Assembly (NCBI RefSeq): GCF_014647135.1
Contig: NZ_BMOP01000001.1
Location: 248,001 to 312,000, forward strand
Direction of reading: 5' to 3'
Length of the DNA stretch: 64,000 bases
Source of the DNA: Shewanella xiamenensis
GTDB taxonomy: Bacteria; Pseudomonadota; Gammaproteobacteria; Enterobacterales; Shewanellaceae
A program made the translations under genes and the position numbers. Each line of letters starts with the position of its first letter. Position 1 is the first letter of the stretch. Below, piece by piece: positions 34,703 to 45,073 of the stretch. The notes below the pieces were generated by a model, which was given only the letters and a program-made list of their open reading frames with translations, was not told the DNA's origin and searched no databases.

Positions 34703-36114
34703 AGCACTGCATCCTCTAAATCGTCGCTAATACCTGCGGGTAACCATTCGAGTAAGGTTTTTCCAAAGCGGATATACCAAGGCGGTAACAGATCAACCCT
34801 GACCATATTGGGAGTAAAGTATTGCAGGGCAACGCGCTGGATATCCGCTGTGGTTACTGCGTTAATCCTTTCCCATTGCGCCGTTAAGGGATGGGCTTGA
34901 TCCTGTTTGTCGGTGGCTGATAGTAAGGTGGCTAGGGATTGAGTGTTGTCGAGCTGCCCCAAACGCTGATTTAACCAGGTTTGCTTGAGCTGACAAAGCG
35001 TTGCATCACTTATGCGAGTTTGTTGGGTTTGCTTAATTAACGCTAAGACCATGTCGGTTAGCGCATTAAGGGAGGTTTTTGCCCTTGGCACTAATACCAG
35101 ATTGGTTATGCCATGATTTTCTAGCTCAAAGGGCAGTGAATAACTCAACATTTGTGCCGGATCGTGCAGGCTGATTTGTGCGAGGGCGCTGCGAGTATTT
35201 TGAAATAAATAGCCTTCTAGCAGGCGTATAGCGGCAGCATCGGGATGATTTTTACCTACCGTATGCCACGCAAGCAGTAAGCCGGGCCAAGGGCCACGTT
35301 CATCAATGAGCTCCGCATGCACGGGCTTAGGGTTAATTTTTAGCTCGTCAAATTTGGCAATCGGCTGATTAGGCGTGGGCCAAGCACTAAAGTGTTGTGC
35401 TATAAGCGACTTGACGTCGGAGGGAAGTGTGCCGACCAGAGATAGCTGCATCGCATCGGGACGATAATGGGCGCGATGAAAGGCGATTAACCGCTCGGGA
35501 CTTGCCTGAGTAATATCCTCACGGCTACCGATAATACCGTGGTCATAGGGCGTATCTTTAACCTGTGCTAGCAGAAATTCCATCGCACTACGCACATAGG
35601 GTTGATTATCTATGGTCTGCGCCATCTCTTGGAGCACGGTTTCTTGCTGATTTTTCACTGTGGTTTCGGTCAAATTGGGGCGAATAAAACGATCGGCCTC
35701 GAGGAACAAGCCCAAGGCGAGGGCTTGGCTCGGCAGAGTGACATAGTAATTGGTGTAATCGAAGTGGGTGCTGGCATTAAAGCGGGCGCCTAAGGCGCTT
35801 AGCTGTTGTGCATAGGTGTCGCCGGGTGCCTGTTCACTGCCCTTGAATAACATATGCTCGAACAAATGCGCGTATCCCGTTTGCCCCTTAGTCTCGTTGC
35901 GCGCCCCCACAGTAAATTGGCTGGCAATGGTGAGGGTGTGTTTATCCTCAAGGGGCAATAAGTGTACGGTAAGGCCATTCGCGAGGGAGTAAGTTTCGAT
36001 GCGTGATTCTAATTGATATAGCGTTGCAGCGCCTTCGATTTGACATTGTGCCTTGAGCGCTGGACTAAGCAGCATTACCAATATAGCAAGTCCAAGGCGG
36101 GTGTGTGTGTTCAT
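34699..36114 (-). CDS. M16 family zinc peptidase, catalytic subunit
   Basis: A ~471-aa periplasmic M16 peptidase. After a signal peptide (GLAILVMLLSPALKAQ) comes the inverted zinc motif HxxEH in GYAHLFEHMLFKGSEQ (about residues 83-98), with the further glutamate expected about 75 residues later in the TETTVKNQQETVLQEM helix. FNASTHFDYTNYYVTLP is another family segment. I chose the second Met (36114), which has GGGATG just upstream; 36126 adds four residues. It forms a two-gene operon with the non-catalytic partner. Confidence 0.87.
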   Translation of the reverse strand: MNTHTRLGLAILVMLLSPALKAQCQIEGAATLYQLESRIETYSLANGLTVHLLPLEDKHTLTIASQFTVGARNETKGQTGYAHLFEHMLFKGSEQAPGDTYAQQLSALGARFNASTHFDYTNYYVTLPSQALALGLFLEADRFIRPNLTETTVKNQQETVLQEMAQTIDNQPYVRSAMEFLLAQVKDTPYDHGIIGSREDITQASPERLIAFHRAHYRPDAMQLSLVGTLPSDVKSLIAQHFSAWPTPNQPIAKFDELKINPKPVHAELIDERGPWPGLLLAWHTVGKNHPDAAAIRLLEGYLFQNTRSALAQISLHDPAQMLSYSLPFELENHGITNLVLVPRAKTSLNALTDMVLALIKQTQQTRISDATLCQLKQTWLNQRLGQLDNTQSLATLLSATDKQDQAHPLTAQWERINAVTTADIQRVALQYFTPNMVRVDLLPPWYIRFGKTLLEWLPAGISDDLEDAVL

Positions 36115-36273
36115 TTGGCATCCCATCTCAATTTCCGATTGATGGCATAACGCAGTGGTGGTGTTGGCGCGTCAGACACTCGTCGGATTTCATCTAAATC
36201 AGTTGAATAGCATTCAGTTTTTGTAAAGAGCTGCTATGATGGCACAGTTCTTTTTCTGGCATAAGTACAAGAT

Positions 36274-37101
36274 ATGGTAAGCAGATCTCCGTTCGAATCC
36301 TTTCAGTGGAAAAGCGATATTTTTAACTGTGAAAGCACTGATATCGATAATTTTTATCTACAGCTTGAGCAGGAAATGTCCCGTTTGGGGATGGTTGAGA
36401 AAAAACTCGGTGACGTGGGTAAATACAGTGTCAGTCTGTATCAGTCACCTGCCGCGAAATCTGGCTTACCTTCGTTATTGATCAGCGCAGGATTTCACGG
36501 TGAAGAGTCAGCTGGTCCTTGGGGATTACTGCACTTTTTAAGTGAGGCATCAGTCGAATTATTCGAACGGGTAAACTTAAGTATTTTGCCCTTGGTGAAT
36601 CCAACGGGGTTTAAACGCGGCCACCGATTTAACAAATTTGGTGAAAACCCTAACCGAGGCTTTGTATTTGAAAACGGTAAACCTAAGGCAAATGAGAGCA
36701 CCTCAGTTGAAGGTAAATTACTGTTAGAACACGCACAATTACTGATTGCGGCGAGTCGTGATGGTATTTTAACCTGCCATGAAGACGTCTTAAGTCATGA
36801 AGCTTATGTTTATTCTTTTGAGCCAAGCCAAGTGCCAGGGCGTTTTAGTCTCGATTTACGCGATACGCTGGCAGGATATTTCCCCATCGCTGTTGATGGT
36901 GAGATTGATGGTTGCCCGGTTAAAGATGGCTTGATTTTCAATCATTTCGATACCTCGTTTGAGGCATGTTTAGTGCGTAGTGGCGCGCGTGTTGGCGCCT
37001 GTACCGAAACGCCTGCGTTACAAAACTTTGATCAACGGGTGTTAGCAAATAGCGCGGCAATGACCCACTTCTTAGCGCTATGCGCGCCTTTATGTGATTG
37101 A
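36274..37101 (+). CDS. M14 family metallocarboxypeptidase (MpaA-like)
   Basis: A 275-aa cytoplasmic enzyme with the M14 zinc site: HxxE in AGFHGEESAGPWG (His75, Glu78), a further His in LTCHEDVLSHE (about 169) and the catalytic-Glu region GACTETPAL (about 245). NPTGFKRGHRFNKFGENPNRGF (in two parts, NPTGFKRG and NPNRGF) carries substrate-binding Asn/Arg. The length and GPWG motif recall murein peptide amidase MpaA, which frees diaminopimelate from recycled wall peptides, but succinylglutamate-desuccinylase-like relatives cannot be excluded. It is a single gene with a strong terminator. Confidence 0.75.
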   Translation: MVSRSPFESFQWKSDIFNCESTDIDNFYLQLEQEMSRLGMVEKKLGDVGKYSVSLYQSPAAKSGLPSLLISAGFHGEESAGPWGLLHFLSEASVELFERVNLSILPLVNPTGFKRGHRFNKFGENPNRGFVFENGKPKANESTSVEGKLLLEHAQLLIAASRDGILTCHEDVLSHEAYVYSFEPSQVPGRFSLDLRDTLAGYFPIAVDGEIDGCPVKDGLIFNHFDTSFEACLVRSGARVGACTETPALQNFDQRVLANSAAMTHFLALCAPLCD

Positions 37102-37127
37102 TTACAAAGCTTGATTGCAACCAATAT

Positions 37128-37156
37128 AAAAATACCCGCCGAGGCGGGTATTTTTA
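37128..37156 (+). terminator. Intrinsic terminator of the M14 peptidase gene
   Basis: AAAAATACCCGCC and GGCGGGTATTTTT form a 12-13-bp stem with a tiny loop and built-in A and T runs, so it could work in both directions. Confidence 0.9.
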
Positions 37157-37181
37157 TAGAGTAAGCAGCGTTAACTGCGTA

Positions 37182-37451
37182 CTAGGGCGTGTTGACGTTT
37201 CAGGGTTATTTTTGCAGCAGTTTGGCTGGTTTTTATGCAAGGCAAAGTCCGTGCAGTGTAGTTATTCTACATAAACGGACGATAACGCGGCAGAAAAGCC
37301 AGCCAAATACTGCCCGAAGGGTTCGTTTGGCAAGCCCTTGCTCTTTGTCACTCGTCATTTGAGTAGAATAACTACACATCATTCCTCGTTTCGCGAGCAC
37401 GAACTTGCCAGAACGAACAAAATTTAATCTCGAAACGTCAACACGCCCTAG
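37182..37451. mobile_element. MITE-like element with 20-bp perfect terminal inverted repeats
   Basis: The ends CTAGGGCGTGTTGACGTTTC (37182-37201) and GAAACGTCAACACGCCCTAG (37432-37451) are exact reverse complements. Inside are further inverted pairs: GTGTAGTTATTCTAC (37256-37270) with GTAGAATAACTACAC (37363-37377), and TTTGGCTGG (37221-37229) with CCAGCCAAA (37299-37307). There is no coding capacity. The CTAG ends could hide a TA target duplication around GGGCGTG...CACGCCC, as with IS630-type elements; this is inference. It fills the gap between the M14 and L,D-transpeptidase genes. Confidence 0.8.
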
Positions 37452-37459
37452 CCATACAA

Positions 37460-38374
37460 CTATTGATTAATAATTGTCGGTACGCCTGTGCGCTCGTCCA
37501 GTAGCTTTTTAATCACGCTGGAGTCGGTATCAGCTTTGGCAATAAACTTAGCGATGTCTTTTGGTAAAGCAATTGCCACAGGTTCGTTTGACTCAAACTC
37601 AGCAATAGTGCGTGATAGCGGCTGATGCACGGCTAAATAACGCTTTCCATCTGGCTCTTCGGTCGCTTTAATCGGTTGGTTAACAAATTGTACACGTGTT
37701 CCAACTGGCACGGTTTTGAACAGATGTTCAATGTCATCGTGACGTAAACGCACGCAGCCTTGGCTAACACGTAAACCAATACCGAAGCTTGCGTTGGTAC
37801 CATGGATGGCATACAAGTTACCAATGTAGAGTGCATAGAGCCCCATTGGGTTATCTGGACCTGCTGGCCATACTGCTGGCAGAATTTCGCCCCTTGCCGC
37901 ATATTCTTTACGAATGCGTGGCGTTGGTGTCCATGTCGGGTTAGCACGTTTACGTTGCACGCTGGTTACCCAGTTTTCTGGCGTGTCTTTACCAATTTGG
38001 CCAATACCGATAGGTAGAACTTCCACGGTATTTTTGCCTTTTGGATAGTAATACAGACGCATTTCAGCAACGTTGATTACTATGCCTTCACGTGGCGCAT
38101 TGGGCAGAATTAATTGTTTAGGAATTAACAATTTACTGCCTGGCTTTGGAAGAAACGGATCAACACCAGGGTTTGCTTCCAGCAAGTTGCTTAGGCCGAG
38201 TTGGAACTGAGCGGCAATATCTTCGAGGGTATGTTTACCCTCTGGTACTGTGTAATACAGGTTCTCGCCAACTAACCGGCTCTTAGAAGACGGTAAAGGA
38301 TATTCCGTTGCTAAAGCGGAGAGACTTGGAAAAACCAAAGTCAATAATAAAGCTGTGGTGCGAAGCATACTCAT
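37460..38374 (-). CDS. L,D-transpeptidase with LysM-like domain (YcfS/ErfK family)
   Basis: A 304-aa periplasmic enzyme. The signal peptide ([14 protein letters not shown]) is followed by a LysM-like domain (about 40-90; [30 protein letters not shown]) and a YkuD catalytic domain (about 97-235) with the active site [20 protein letters not shown] (His191, Cys207). Such enzymes either attach Lpp-like lipoproteins to peptidoglycan or make 3-3 crosslinks; the ErfK/YcfS/YbiS layout favours lipoprotein attachment. An extra C-terminal ~65 residues follow the catalytic domain. The MITE-like element begins immediately downstream, so the transcript may lack its own terminator or use the element. Confidence 0.9.
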   Translation of the reverse strand: MSMLRTTALLLTLVFPSLSALATEYPLPSSKSRLVGENLYYTVPEGKHTLEDIAAQFQLGLSNLLEANPGVDPFLPKPGSKLLIPKQLILPNAPREGIVINVAEMRLYYYPKGKNTVEVLPIGIGQIGKDTPENWVTSVQRKRANPTWTPTPRIRKEYAARGEILPAVWPAGPDNPMGLYALYIGNLYAIHGTNASFGIGLRVSQGCVRLRHDDIEHLFKTVPVGTRVQFVNQPIKATEEPDGKRYLAVHQPLSRTIAEFESNEPVAIALPKDIAKFIAKADTDSSVIKKLLDERTGVPTIINQ

Positions 38375-38545
38375 AAGCGGATACTACGATTCCTGTTAAT
38401 AAAATAACCTGTTTTACGCGGCAGTTTCTTCCCAAAATCGGGCGGCAAATTGTAATACACAATGCACTGGCGCGCGAAGCTCGCATCCTTCCTTATTTTG
38501 GATATTATTTCAACTGAAATATGGTTCATAAAGCGTATTTATTGC

Positions 38546-40102
38546 TTATTTTAGCTTTAAACGTTTTGCGAGCCGATGCAGATTACCTGGGTCAACTCCT
38601 AATGTCCTTGCCGTGGCAGCCCAATTGCCAGTATGTGTGGTAAAGACTTGTTTGATGTAGTTGCGCTGAAATGTGTCGGTTGCTAGGGATAAGCTAACAA
38701 ACTCTTGCTGGATTTGCGTTGCATTGCTCAACGGCGTAATTGCCAATGAACTCATTTTTGAGGTGTTAAGTGTAAAAGGCAAATCGAAATGTTGTGGCGC
38801 AATGGTGCAGCAGCCGTCCTGTGCGGTTACGCGTGCTAGAACCGTCGCCCTATGGATAGCGTGTTCTAGTTCGCGTACATTACCCGGCCAAGTATATTGA
38901 TTGAGCAAGAGTAGGCTACTGTTGCTGAAGTTAAGTTGTTTCATCCCGAGTTTTTGCCTGTAGCGTTCAGCAAAGAATCCGCTCAGAAGTGTGATGTCCT
39001 GTTCGCGCTCCCGTAAGGGCGGAACCAGTATCGGAAATACACTTAACCTATGGTAAAGGTCTGCCCTAAAACGACCTGCAAGCACTTCTGTTTTAAGATC
39101 TTTATTGGTTGCGGCTATGATGCGGACATCGACTTTTAGGCTGCGATCATCACCTACCTTTTGTATGTCGCCATATTGTAATACTCGCAATAACTTAGCT
39201 TGGAGTGTGAGGGGCAGTTCGCCAATCTCGTCTAGAAAGAGTGTCCCTTTGTCGGCCATTTCAAATTTGCCACTGCGATGGCTAATTGCACCTGTAAACG
39301 CACCTTTGATATGACCAAAGAGTTCGCTTTCGGCAACCGATTCGGGGAGTGCTGCACAATTTAGATAGACCAATGGTTTACTGGATCTTGCAGATTTTTG
39401 ATGTATCGCCTGGGCGACTAACTCCTTGCCTGTACCGGTCTCGCCCAAGATCAGCACATTCAGATCGCTATGGGCTACGACTTCAATCTCTCGGTTCAAA
39501 CTTTGCATTAAGGGCGAATGGCCAATGATTTCGGCATTCTGGCTCAGGTTAGGGCTATTTTCTTGTGCATGGGTTGAATGGCTGTTTAGGGCCATACGTT
39601 CAAGTTTTTCAACCAGTAAAGCATTGCTTAAAGATGCTGCTGCAATGGCACTTAAACTGCGTAGCTCGGCATTGCTGAATTGATCAAATTGCAGAGGATT
39701 AAAAGCATCGATAGTTACGGCCCCGATAAGCTGTTCATCGGCAAATAACGGTAGTCCGATACAGGCATGCACTTTTAATGCGCCTGTTTGATTGGGGATT
39801 AAACCATCGTAAGGGTCTGCAAGTTCGCTGTCAGCTGGGAAGCGCACTATATCCCCCGCACGGGCAATAGCCTCAAGCCTTGGGTGCTCATTAAGGATAA
39901 AACGTCTGCCTAGTACGTCATCATTCAAACCATCGATGGCGAGTGGGGTAAAATACTGACCATGAAACGTGAGTAGCGCAGCGGCATCACAGTGTAAGTT
40001 TTCTCTAACGGTATTGAGCAGCCGTGAGAAGCGGTCTCTATGGGCTAAACCTGAGGTGATATCGAGGGCGATACGGGTAAGATCGGTTTGACTAAGGGCC
40101 AT
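38546..40102 (-). CDS. norR: Nitric oxide-responsive sigma-54 activator NorR
   Basis: A 518-aa bacterial enhancer-binding protein: GAF sensor (about 20-170), AAA+ domain (about 190-425) with Walker A GETGTGKE (220-227), the sigma-54 contact loop GAFTGA (267-272) and Walker B LFLDEIGE, and a Fis-type HTH at the C-terminus ([22 protein letters not shown]). The GAF domain keeps Arg75 and Arg81 ([12 protein letters not shown]), Asp96, Asp99, Cys114 and Asp132, matching by position the residues reported around the non-haem iron of E. coli NorR. It lies downstream of norZ in the same direction; binding sites for it occur upstream of norZ. Confidence 0.93.
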   Translation of the reverse strand: MALSQTDLTRIALDITSGLAHRDRFSRLLNTVRENLHCDAAALLTFHGQYFTPLAIDGLNDDVLGRRFILNEHPRLEAIARAGDIVRFPADSELADPYDGLIPNQTGALKVHACIGLPLFADEQLIGAVTIDAFNPLQFDQFSNAELRSLSAIAAASLSNALLVEKLERMALNSHSTHAQENSPNLSQNAEIIGHSPLMQSLNREIEVVAHSDLNVLILGETGTGKELVAQAIHQKSARSSKPLVYLNCAALPESVAESELFGHIKGAFTGAISHRSGKFEMADKGTLFLDEIGELPLTLQAKLLRVLQYGDIQKVGDDRSLKVDVRIIAATNKDLKTEVLAGRFRADLYHRLSVFPILVPPLREREQDITLLSGFFAERYRQKLGMKQLNFSNSSLLLLNQYTWPGNVRELEHAIHRATVLARVTAQDGCCTIAPQHFDLPFTLNTSKMSSLAITPLSNATQIQQEFVSLSLATDTFQRNYIKQVFTTHTGNWAATARTLGVDPGNLHRLAKRLKLK

Positions 40103-40236
40103 AAAAACTCCAGCAGCTAGATTACCCTGATTTATACCATTGATTGTTATATTGACACATGTAGTTTAAACACGACTAACAGCAAAATGCATACAGGAAT
40201 GACTCACCGCAACGTAGCGCGTAATAGGTTAGGCAA

Positions 40237-40262
40237 CCAAGGTGCCAGCAATGGCACCTTGG
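40237..40262 (-). terminator. Hairpin between norZ and norR
   Basis: CCAAGGTGCC (40237-40246) pairs with GGCACCTTGG (40253-40262) around a 6-base loop, 30 bases after the norZ stop. No T-run follows on the minus strand. It may partly terminate or stabilise the norZ message and limit read-through into norR. Confidence 0.5.
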
Positions 40263-40291
40263 TATGGGACTAACCGTTATTTAGTCTCGTG

Positions 40292-42577
40292 TTAGTGGTC
40301 TGGTAGTAATTGCTCCCCTTGTAACTTTGCAGGTTTATTCAGGGCCTTTCTAATTAAGTCAAATAAGAAGGTGCCCATCAATAATCCGCCGATACTGAAG
40401 ATGATATCCCCAAACATACGCATCCATACCAGTCTTTCAATCAGCGGACTATGAATGACCTCTGGCGAGCGGGCATACCAATAGCCGTGGTCGATGACTG
40501 CAAAAAACTGCGTAATCCCCACAGGTAATAGTGACATAAACACCATAGCCGCTAGGCCAATATTGAGGCTCCAGAAGGCGCCTTTGAGCATTTTGTCATT
40601 CCACTGCATATTGCCAGTTAGACCGCGCAGACAGAAAAGCATTAGCCCCATGCCGAGCATGCCATAAACCCCCATAAAGGCGGCGTGACCGTGGGTGGCA
40701 GTGGTATTTAAGCCTTGAATGTAATAGAGCGAGATTGGCGGGTTGATTAAGAAGCCCAGCATACCGGCACCGACCAAGTTCCAAAACGCGGTAGCCACAA
40801 AGAACATAATCGCCCAGTGATAACGCTGCATCCATGGACTGGCTTTACGCAAGCGGTAGGTTTCCATTGCTTCAAAACCTATGATGGCTAAAGGCACCAC
40901 TTCTAAGGCCGAGAAAATTGCGCCCCAGGCGATAACCGAGGTTGGTGTGCCAGTAAAATAGAGGTGGTGTAAAGTGCCGATTAAACCACCGGTTAAGAAG
41001 ATTACCGTTGTAAACAAGACCGCACCGTTGGCGCTACGGCCACGGATTAAGCCCAAACGTACCAGCATTAAGGCGATAACGGCAGTCGCAAAGGTTTCGA
41101 AGAAGCCCTCAACCCACAGATGTACTACCCACCAACGCCAGTATTCTGCAATCGCTAAGTTGGAGTGTTTGCCCATAAAGAGGCCGGCGCCATAGAACAA
41201 ACCAATTGCGACGCAGGAGGCATAGAGTACCCAAATAACAGGGCGCATCTCGCCTTGAACTTTGAGGGCGGGTTTGATGGCGGCGGTGACGAGGGCGAGC
41301 CAAATCAGTAATCCAACGAGGAGTAAGATTTGCCATACTCGACCAAGATCTATGTATTCATATCCTTGATGACCAAAGAGAAAGTTCATATCGAGGTCAA
41401 AATACTGTTGCACCCCAATCCATTCGCCCGCCATTGAACCGAGCACAACCACCACTAAGGCTACCCAGAGTACGTTAACGCCTATTCGTTGATATTTGGG
41501 TTCATGGCCCGATAACGCAGGAGCAATATACAGCCCTGTACCTAACCAAGCCGTGGCGATCCAAAATACGGCTAATTGGGTGTGCCAAGTACGCGTTACT
41601 GAATAGGGGAGTATTTCCGCAATAGGTAAACCATAAAACTCTTGGCCTTCTACCGCATAGTGAGCGGTAATGCCTCCGAGTAAAATTTGCAGTAAAAAGA
41701 GGCCTATCGCCGTAATGAAGTATTTGCCGACGGCTTTTTGTGAAGCGGTTGGTTTAGTGAAAAACAGCGGGTCTTGTTCCGACGGCTTAGGCAGACTTTC
41801 GTGCTTACCGCTGGCATGGTGCCATAGCAATCCACCAATACCCGCTATCAGGGTCACGATACTGAGTATCGACCAGACAATATTATCCGAGGTGGGAGTA
41901 TTGCCTAATTGAGGATCGAACGGCCAGTTATTGGTGTATGTATAGGGGGCATCGGGGCGTTCTGTGATGGCAGCCCAAGCACCCCAAAACAGGAACGCAT
42001 TAAGTTGTTCTCGGCGTGTAACATCGGGCACTGTGCCCTCTTTCATGGCGTATTGTTCGCGTAGTGAACTGAGTTTAGGGTCATCACCAAACAATGATAA
42101 ATAGTGTTGATTAACCGTGCGAATTGCTTCTACCCGTGTGGTCGATAGCCTAATAAGCTGAGTGCCATCGATCTGTTGTTCAACACTGTTATGGCGTAAA
42201 TCATCCCTTAATGCTTGTTCAAGCCCCGCTTTTTCTTGGGAACCTAGTTGTTCGAAAGGCGTTTGATATTGTTGCTTGGCGCGCAGGTCGAGCCAAGCTT
42301 GGGCTTCTCTGTGTAACCAGTCTGCGGTCCAATCGGGGGCGACATAGGAGCCATGTCCCCAAATCGAACCGAGTTGATGGCCGCCCATTGAGCGCCATAC
42401 TAATTGACCTTGTTCTATATCATGTTCACTAAAGATAACTTGGCCATTCACATCGACAAATGCACTGGGAATGGGTGGTTTTTCTCGAAAAATTTCACTG
42501 CCTACGCTCAGTAGTACAGTAAATGAGGCAATCAACACTAATAATAGTGCGATAGCGGTGAGTTTTTGTTTGCTCAT
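40292..42577 (-). CDS. norZ: Quinol-dependent nitric oxide reductase (qNor)
   Basis: Reduces two NO to nitrous oxide with quinol electrons in the inner membrane. The 761-aa single-subunit form has a first helix, a periplasmic NorC-like domain without a CxxCH haem site (about 40-220; LVWRSMGGHQLGSIWGHGSY), then about twelve helices of the NorB type. Haem and FeB histidines lie in VTRTWHTQLAVFW, HLWVEGFFETF, IGTLHHLYFTGTP and HGHAAFMGVYGMLG. No norC gene is present, which fits qNor. GGGG stands 5 bases before the ATG. A sigma-54-type promoter and three NorR-like sites lie upstream. Its role here is probably NO detoxification. Confidence 0.93.
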   Translation of the reverse strand: MSKQKLTAIALLLVLIASFTVLLSVGSEIFREKPPIPSAFVDVNGQVIFSEHDIEQGQLVWRSMGGHQLGSIWGHGSYVAPDWTADWLHREAQAWLDLRAKQQYQTPFEQLGSQEKAGLEQALRDDLRHNSVEQQIDGTQLIRLSTTRVEAIRTVNQHYLSLFGDDPKLSSLREQYAMKEGTVPDVTRREQLNAFLFWGAWAAITERPDAPYTYTNNWPFDPQLGNTPTSDNIVWSILSIVTLIAGIGGLLWHHASGKHESLPKPSEQDPLFFTKPTASQKAVGKYFITAIGLFLLQILLGGITAHYAVEGQEFYGLPIAEILPYSVTRTWHTQLAVFWIATAWLGTGLYIAPALSGHEPKYQRIGVNVLWVALVVVVLGSMAGEWIGVQQYFDLDMNFLFGHQGYEYIDLGRVWQILLLVGLLIWLALVTAAIKPALKVQGEMRPVIWVLYASCVAIGLFYGAGLFMGKHSNLAIAEYWRWWVVHLWVEGFFETFATAVIALMLVRLGLIRGRSANGAVLFTTVIFLTGGLIGTLHHLYFTGTPTSVIAWGAIFSALEVVPLAIIGFEAMETYRLRKASPWMQRYHWAIMFFVATAFWNLVGAGMLGFLINPPISLYYIQGLNTTATHGHAAFMGVYGMLGMGLMLFCLRGLTGNMQWNDKMLKGAFWSLNIGLAAMVFMSLLPVGITQFFAVIDHGYWYARSPEVIHSPLIERLVWMRMFGDIIFSIGGLLMGTFLFDLIRKALNKPAKLQGEQLLPDH

Positions 42578-42622
42578 AAATCCCCTTAATCCAACGTCAT
42601 TTTGATACCTGTAATTTGCTAT

Positions 42623-42638
42623 TGCGCAATATGTGCCA
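42623..42638 (-). promoter_or_regulatory. Predicted sigma-54 promoter of norZ
   Basis: The minus strand reads TGGCACATATTGCGCA: a perfect TGGCAC at -24 and GCGCA (consensus TTGCA) at -12, with GG and GC correctly 10 bp apart. The expected start lies about 35 bases before the norZ ATG. Confidence 0.75.
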
Positions 42639-42692
42639 AGTATTTTTGTTATTGAAAATAAAGGAAAAAAATTAATTTAAATTCTTAGCAGT

Positions 42693-42745
42693 GTCTTTTT
42701 GATAGCAATAAAGGTTGTCACAATGACATTAGTTGTCTTTATGAC
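42693..42745. promoter_or_regulatory. Three NorR-type enhancer sites upstream of norZ
   Basis: Matches to the NorR core GTCA-N3-TGAC are GTCTTTTTGAT (42693-42703), GTCACAATGAC (42717-42727, exact) and GTCTTTATGAC (42735-42745). They lie about 55-120 bp upstream of the sigma-54 promoter, as enhancer sites should, and three sites are also found at E. coli norVW. Confidence 0.7.
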
Positions 42746-43196
42746 AGTCATTGGTGGGCCAATGTTGATAACACAATGAACTATTCAATTTAATGTGCTC
42801 TTTCAAGGTATTGCGGCGATAAATATAGTTAGGTGTGTGTTTTTATCAATATGGTGTTTTTTTAGATGGTTACCGATATTTTTTTGATTAAAAATGGAAA
42901 GTTTGTGTCGGATTTATTTTTTAAAGAACTTGATAAATATAAGCTTTATTTTGTTTATGCTTATGGCTTGATGTTCAGGTTGTATTTGTCTTTTTATGTG
43001 TTTTTATCTGAAAATTAGCCTAAAGTTACTGTTGATGATTATTTTAGTGTAGATGATTGAAATTTAATATTTAAAACTCCAATAATCTGCATTTTTTATG
43101 CTAGTATAGAAACACTGAAATTTTTAATTGAGTCATTTTTAATCTAGGTGTTTTTGCTATCGTTTAGCTGAGCCAGCAGCATTTAAGGAGGCATGT
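42746..43196. other. AT-rich intergenic region before nhaP2
   Basis: A 450-bp stretch very rich in T and A, holding the upstream region of nhaP2. No gene, RNA or strong hairpin was seen. AAGGAGG at its end serves the nhaP2 GTG start. Confidence 0.5.
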
Positions 43197-44921
43197 GTGG
43201 ATGCAGATTCCATCAATAGTTTTTTTCTGATCGGTGCCTTACTTACTGCCGTGAGTGTTTTGCTTAGTCCCATGTCATCCCGTCTTGGGATTCCTATCTT
43301 ATTAATTTTCCTCGCCGTAGGTATTCTTGCTGGTGAAGATGGTCCCGGCGGTATTCTCTTCGATGATTATTCAACCGCTTATCTTGTCAGTAACTTAGCC
43401 TTAGCCATTATTTTGCTCGATGGCGGTATGCGCACTCGGGTCGCGAGCTTCAGGGTCGCACTGTGGCCTGCGTTATCCTTGGCAACCTTTGGGGTGGCGA
43501 TCACCACCAGTATCACAGGCATTATGGCTGCGTGGCTATTTGACTTACATTGGCTACAAGGTTTGCTTGTGGGAGCGATTGTCGGCTCTACCGATGCGGC
43601 GGCGGTATTCTCACTGTTAAAGGGACGCAGCCTTAATGAGCGGGTTGGAGCAACGCTGGAAATCGAATCGGGTAGTAACGACCCTATGGCGGTATTTTTA
43701 ACTGTCACCTTGATTGCCATTCTCGGCAATGTCGATGCCGAGCTCTCTGCAAGCTTTATGCTGATTAGCTTTATTAAACAATTTGGGCTGGGAATTTTAT
43801 TAGGCTTGGGTGGTGGCTGGCTGCTATGGAAATTGGTGAACTTAAGTCAACTCGCTGAAGGTCTATATTCGATTCTCGTGCTCAGTGGCGGCCTTATTAT
43901 TTACGCTGCATCGAACAAGCTAGGTGGCAGTGGCATTCTTTCGATTTACTTAGTTGGCCTATTCCTCGGTAATAAGCCAACTCGTGGACGTCATGCGATA
44001 TTAAACGTATTGGATGGAATGACTTGGGTGAGTCAAATCGGCATGTTTCTCGTCTTGGGACTACTCCTAACCCCCTCGGATCTATTAGATATTTGGCTGC
44101 CGGGCTTAGCACTGGCCTTTGGGATGATCCTGTTTGCCAGACCTTTAGCGGTATGGCTAAGTTTGCTGCCCTTTAAGAGTTTTAGCAGCCGTGACCGCTG
44201 GTTTATCTCTTGGGTCGGGCTTCGTGGCGCCGTGCCGATTATTTTAGCGGTATTCCCAATGATGGCCGGGCTTCCTGGGGCTCAATTGTATTTTAACTTG
44301 GCCTTTTTTGTGGTGTTAGTCTCTCTGCTAGTCCAAGGGGCGTCACTCACTACGGCTGCACGCTTAGCAAAGGTAGAATTGCCCCCAAAGCCTTTGCCCG
44401 TTTCGCGTTCGGGGGTTGAAATTTACCCGAGCAGCGAATGGGAAGTGTTTGTCTATCGTTTGAGTGAAAGTAAGTGGTGTATTGGTGAACCGCTAAAACG
44501 CTTAGCAATGCCCGATGGTACTCGCATTGCGGCAGTATTTCGCAATAATAGGTTATTGCATCCTTCGGGCAGTACGTGCTTAGAGGCGGGTGATATTCTG
44601 TGCGTACTCGGGCAGGAAAAGAGCCTTGAAGCATTGAGTAACCTCTTTAGCCAAGCCCCTGAAACCAAGGAGGTTCCACGTTTCTTTGGTGACTTCTTTA
44701 TCGATACCGAGGTTAAATTGGCGGATCTTGCACCTATCTATGGCTTAACATTAGACGATGAAACCGGCGGCATGACTGTAGCTGATTTAGTTGCTTTAGA
44801 GCTAGGTGCGCATCCAGTACTTGGGGACCAGTTTCAATGGCAATCACTCCATTGGGTCGTTGCGGGACTCTATGAAGGCAAAGTCACCAATGTGGGTATT
44901 CGCTTACCGGCGGAGGCTTAA
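43197..44921 (+). CDS. nhaP2: Potassium/proton antiporter NhaP2 (CvrA-like)
   Basis: A CPA1-family antiporter of 574 aa that exchanges cytoplasmic potassium for protons. Twelve or so helices (about 5-390) include the family's [41 protein letters not shown] and [12 protein letters not shown], where the paired Asp residues of the ion site are visible. A cytoplasmic RCK_C/TrkA_C domain follows (about 405-485; [20 protein letters not shown] and GDILCVLGQ), then a ~85-residue tail typical of NhaP2. The start is GTG, with AAGGAGG 5 bases upstream. The next gene is convergent, across a strong terminator. Confidence 0.92.
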   Translation: MDADSINSFFLIGALLTAVSVLLSPMSSRLGIPILLIFLAVGILAGEDGPGGILFDDYSTAYLVSNLALAIILLDGGMRTRVASFRVALWPALSLATFGVAITTSITGIMAAWLFDLHWLQGLLVGAIVGSTDAAAVFSLLKGRSLNERVGATLEIESGSNDPMAVFLTVTLIAILGNVDAELSASFMLISFIKQFGLGILLGLGGGWLLWKLVNLSQLAEGLYSILVLSGGLIIYAASNKLGGSGILSIYLVGLFLGNKPTRGRHAILNVLDGMTWVSQIGMFLVLGLLLTPSDLLDIWLPGLALAFGMILFARPLAVWLSLLPFKSFSSRDRWFISWVGLRGAVPIILAVFPMMAGLPGAQLYFNLAFFVVLVSLLVQGASLTTAARLAKVELPPKPLPVSRSGVEIYPSSEWEVFVYRLSESKWCIGEPLKRLAMPDGTRIAAVFRNNRLLHPSGSTCLEAGDILCVLGQEKSLEALSNLFSQAPETKEVPRFFGDFFIDTEVKLADLAPIYGLTLDDETGGMTVADLVALELGAHPVLGDQFQWQSLHWVVAGLYEGKVTNVGIRLPAEA

Positions 44922-45000
44922 TCTGGTTTAAGTGTTGTGCTTAACTACCATGTTTAAGCGCTTAGAGCCCTACAAGATGCCTTAGGCAGAAAGATATAAA

Positions 45001-45030
45001 CAAAATGCCAAGCGATTGCTTGGCATTTTG
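45001..45030. terminator. Bidirectional terminator between nhaP2 and the acyltransferase gene
   Basis: CAAAATGCCAAGC (45001-45013) pairs with GCTTGGCATTTTG (45018-45030) around GATT; A and T runs on both sides suit both convergent genes. Confidence 0.85.
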
Positions 45031-45073
45031 TATTCTCTTTTAAGCGATTATCTCGATGTGATTAAGCAAAAGC

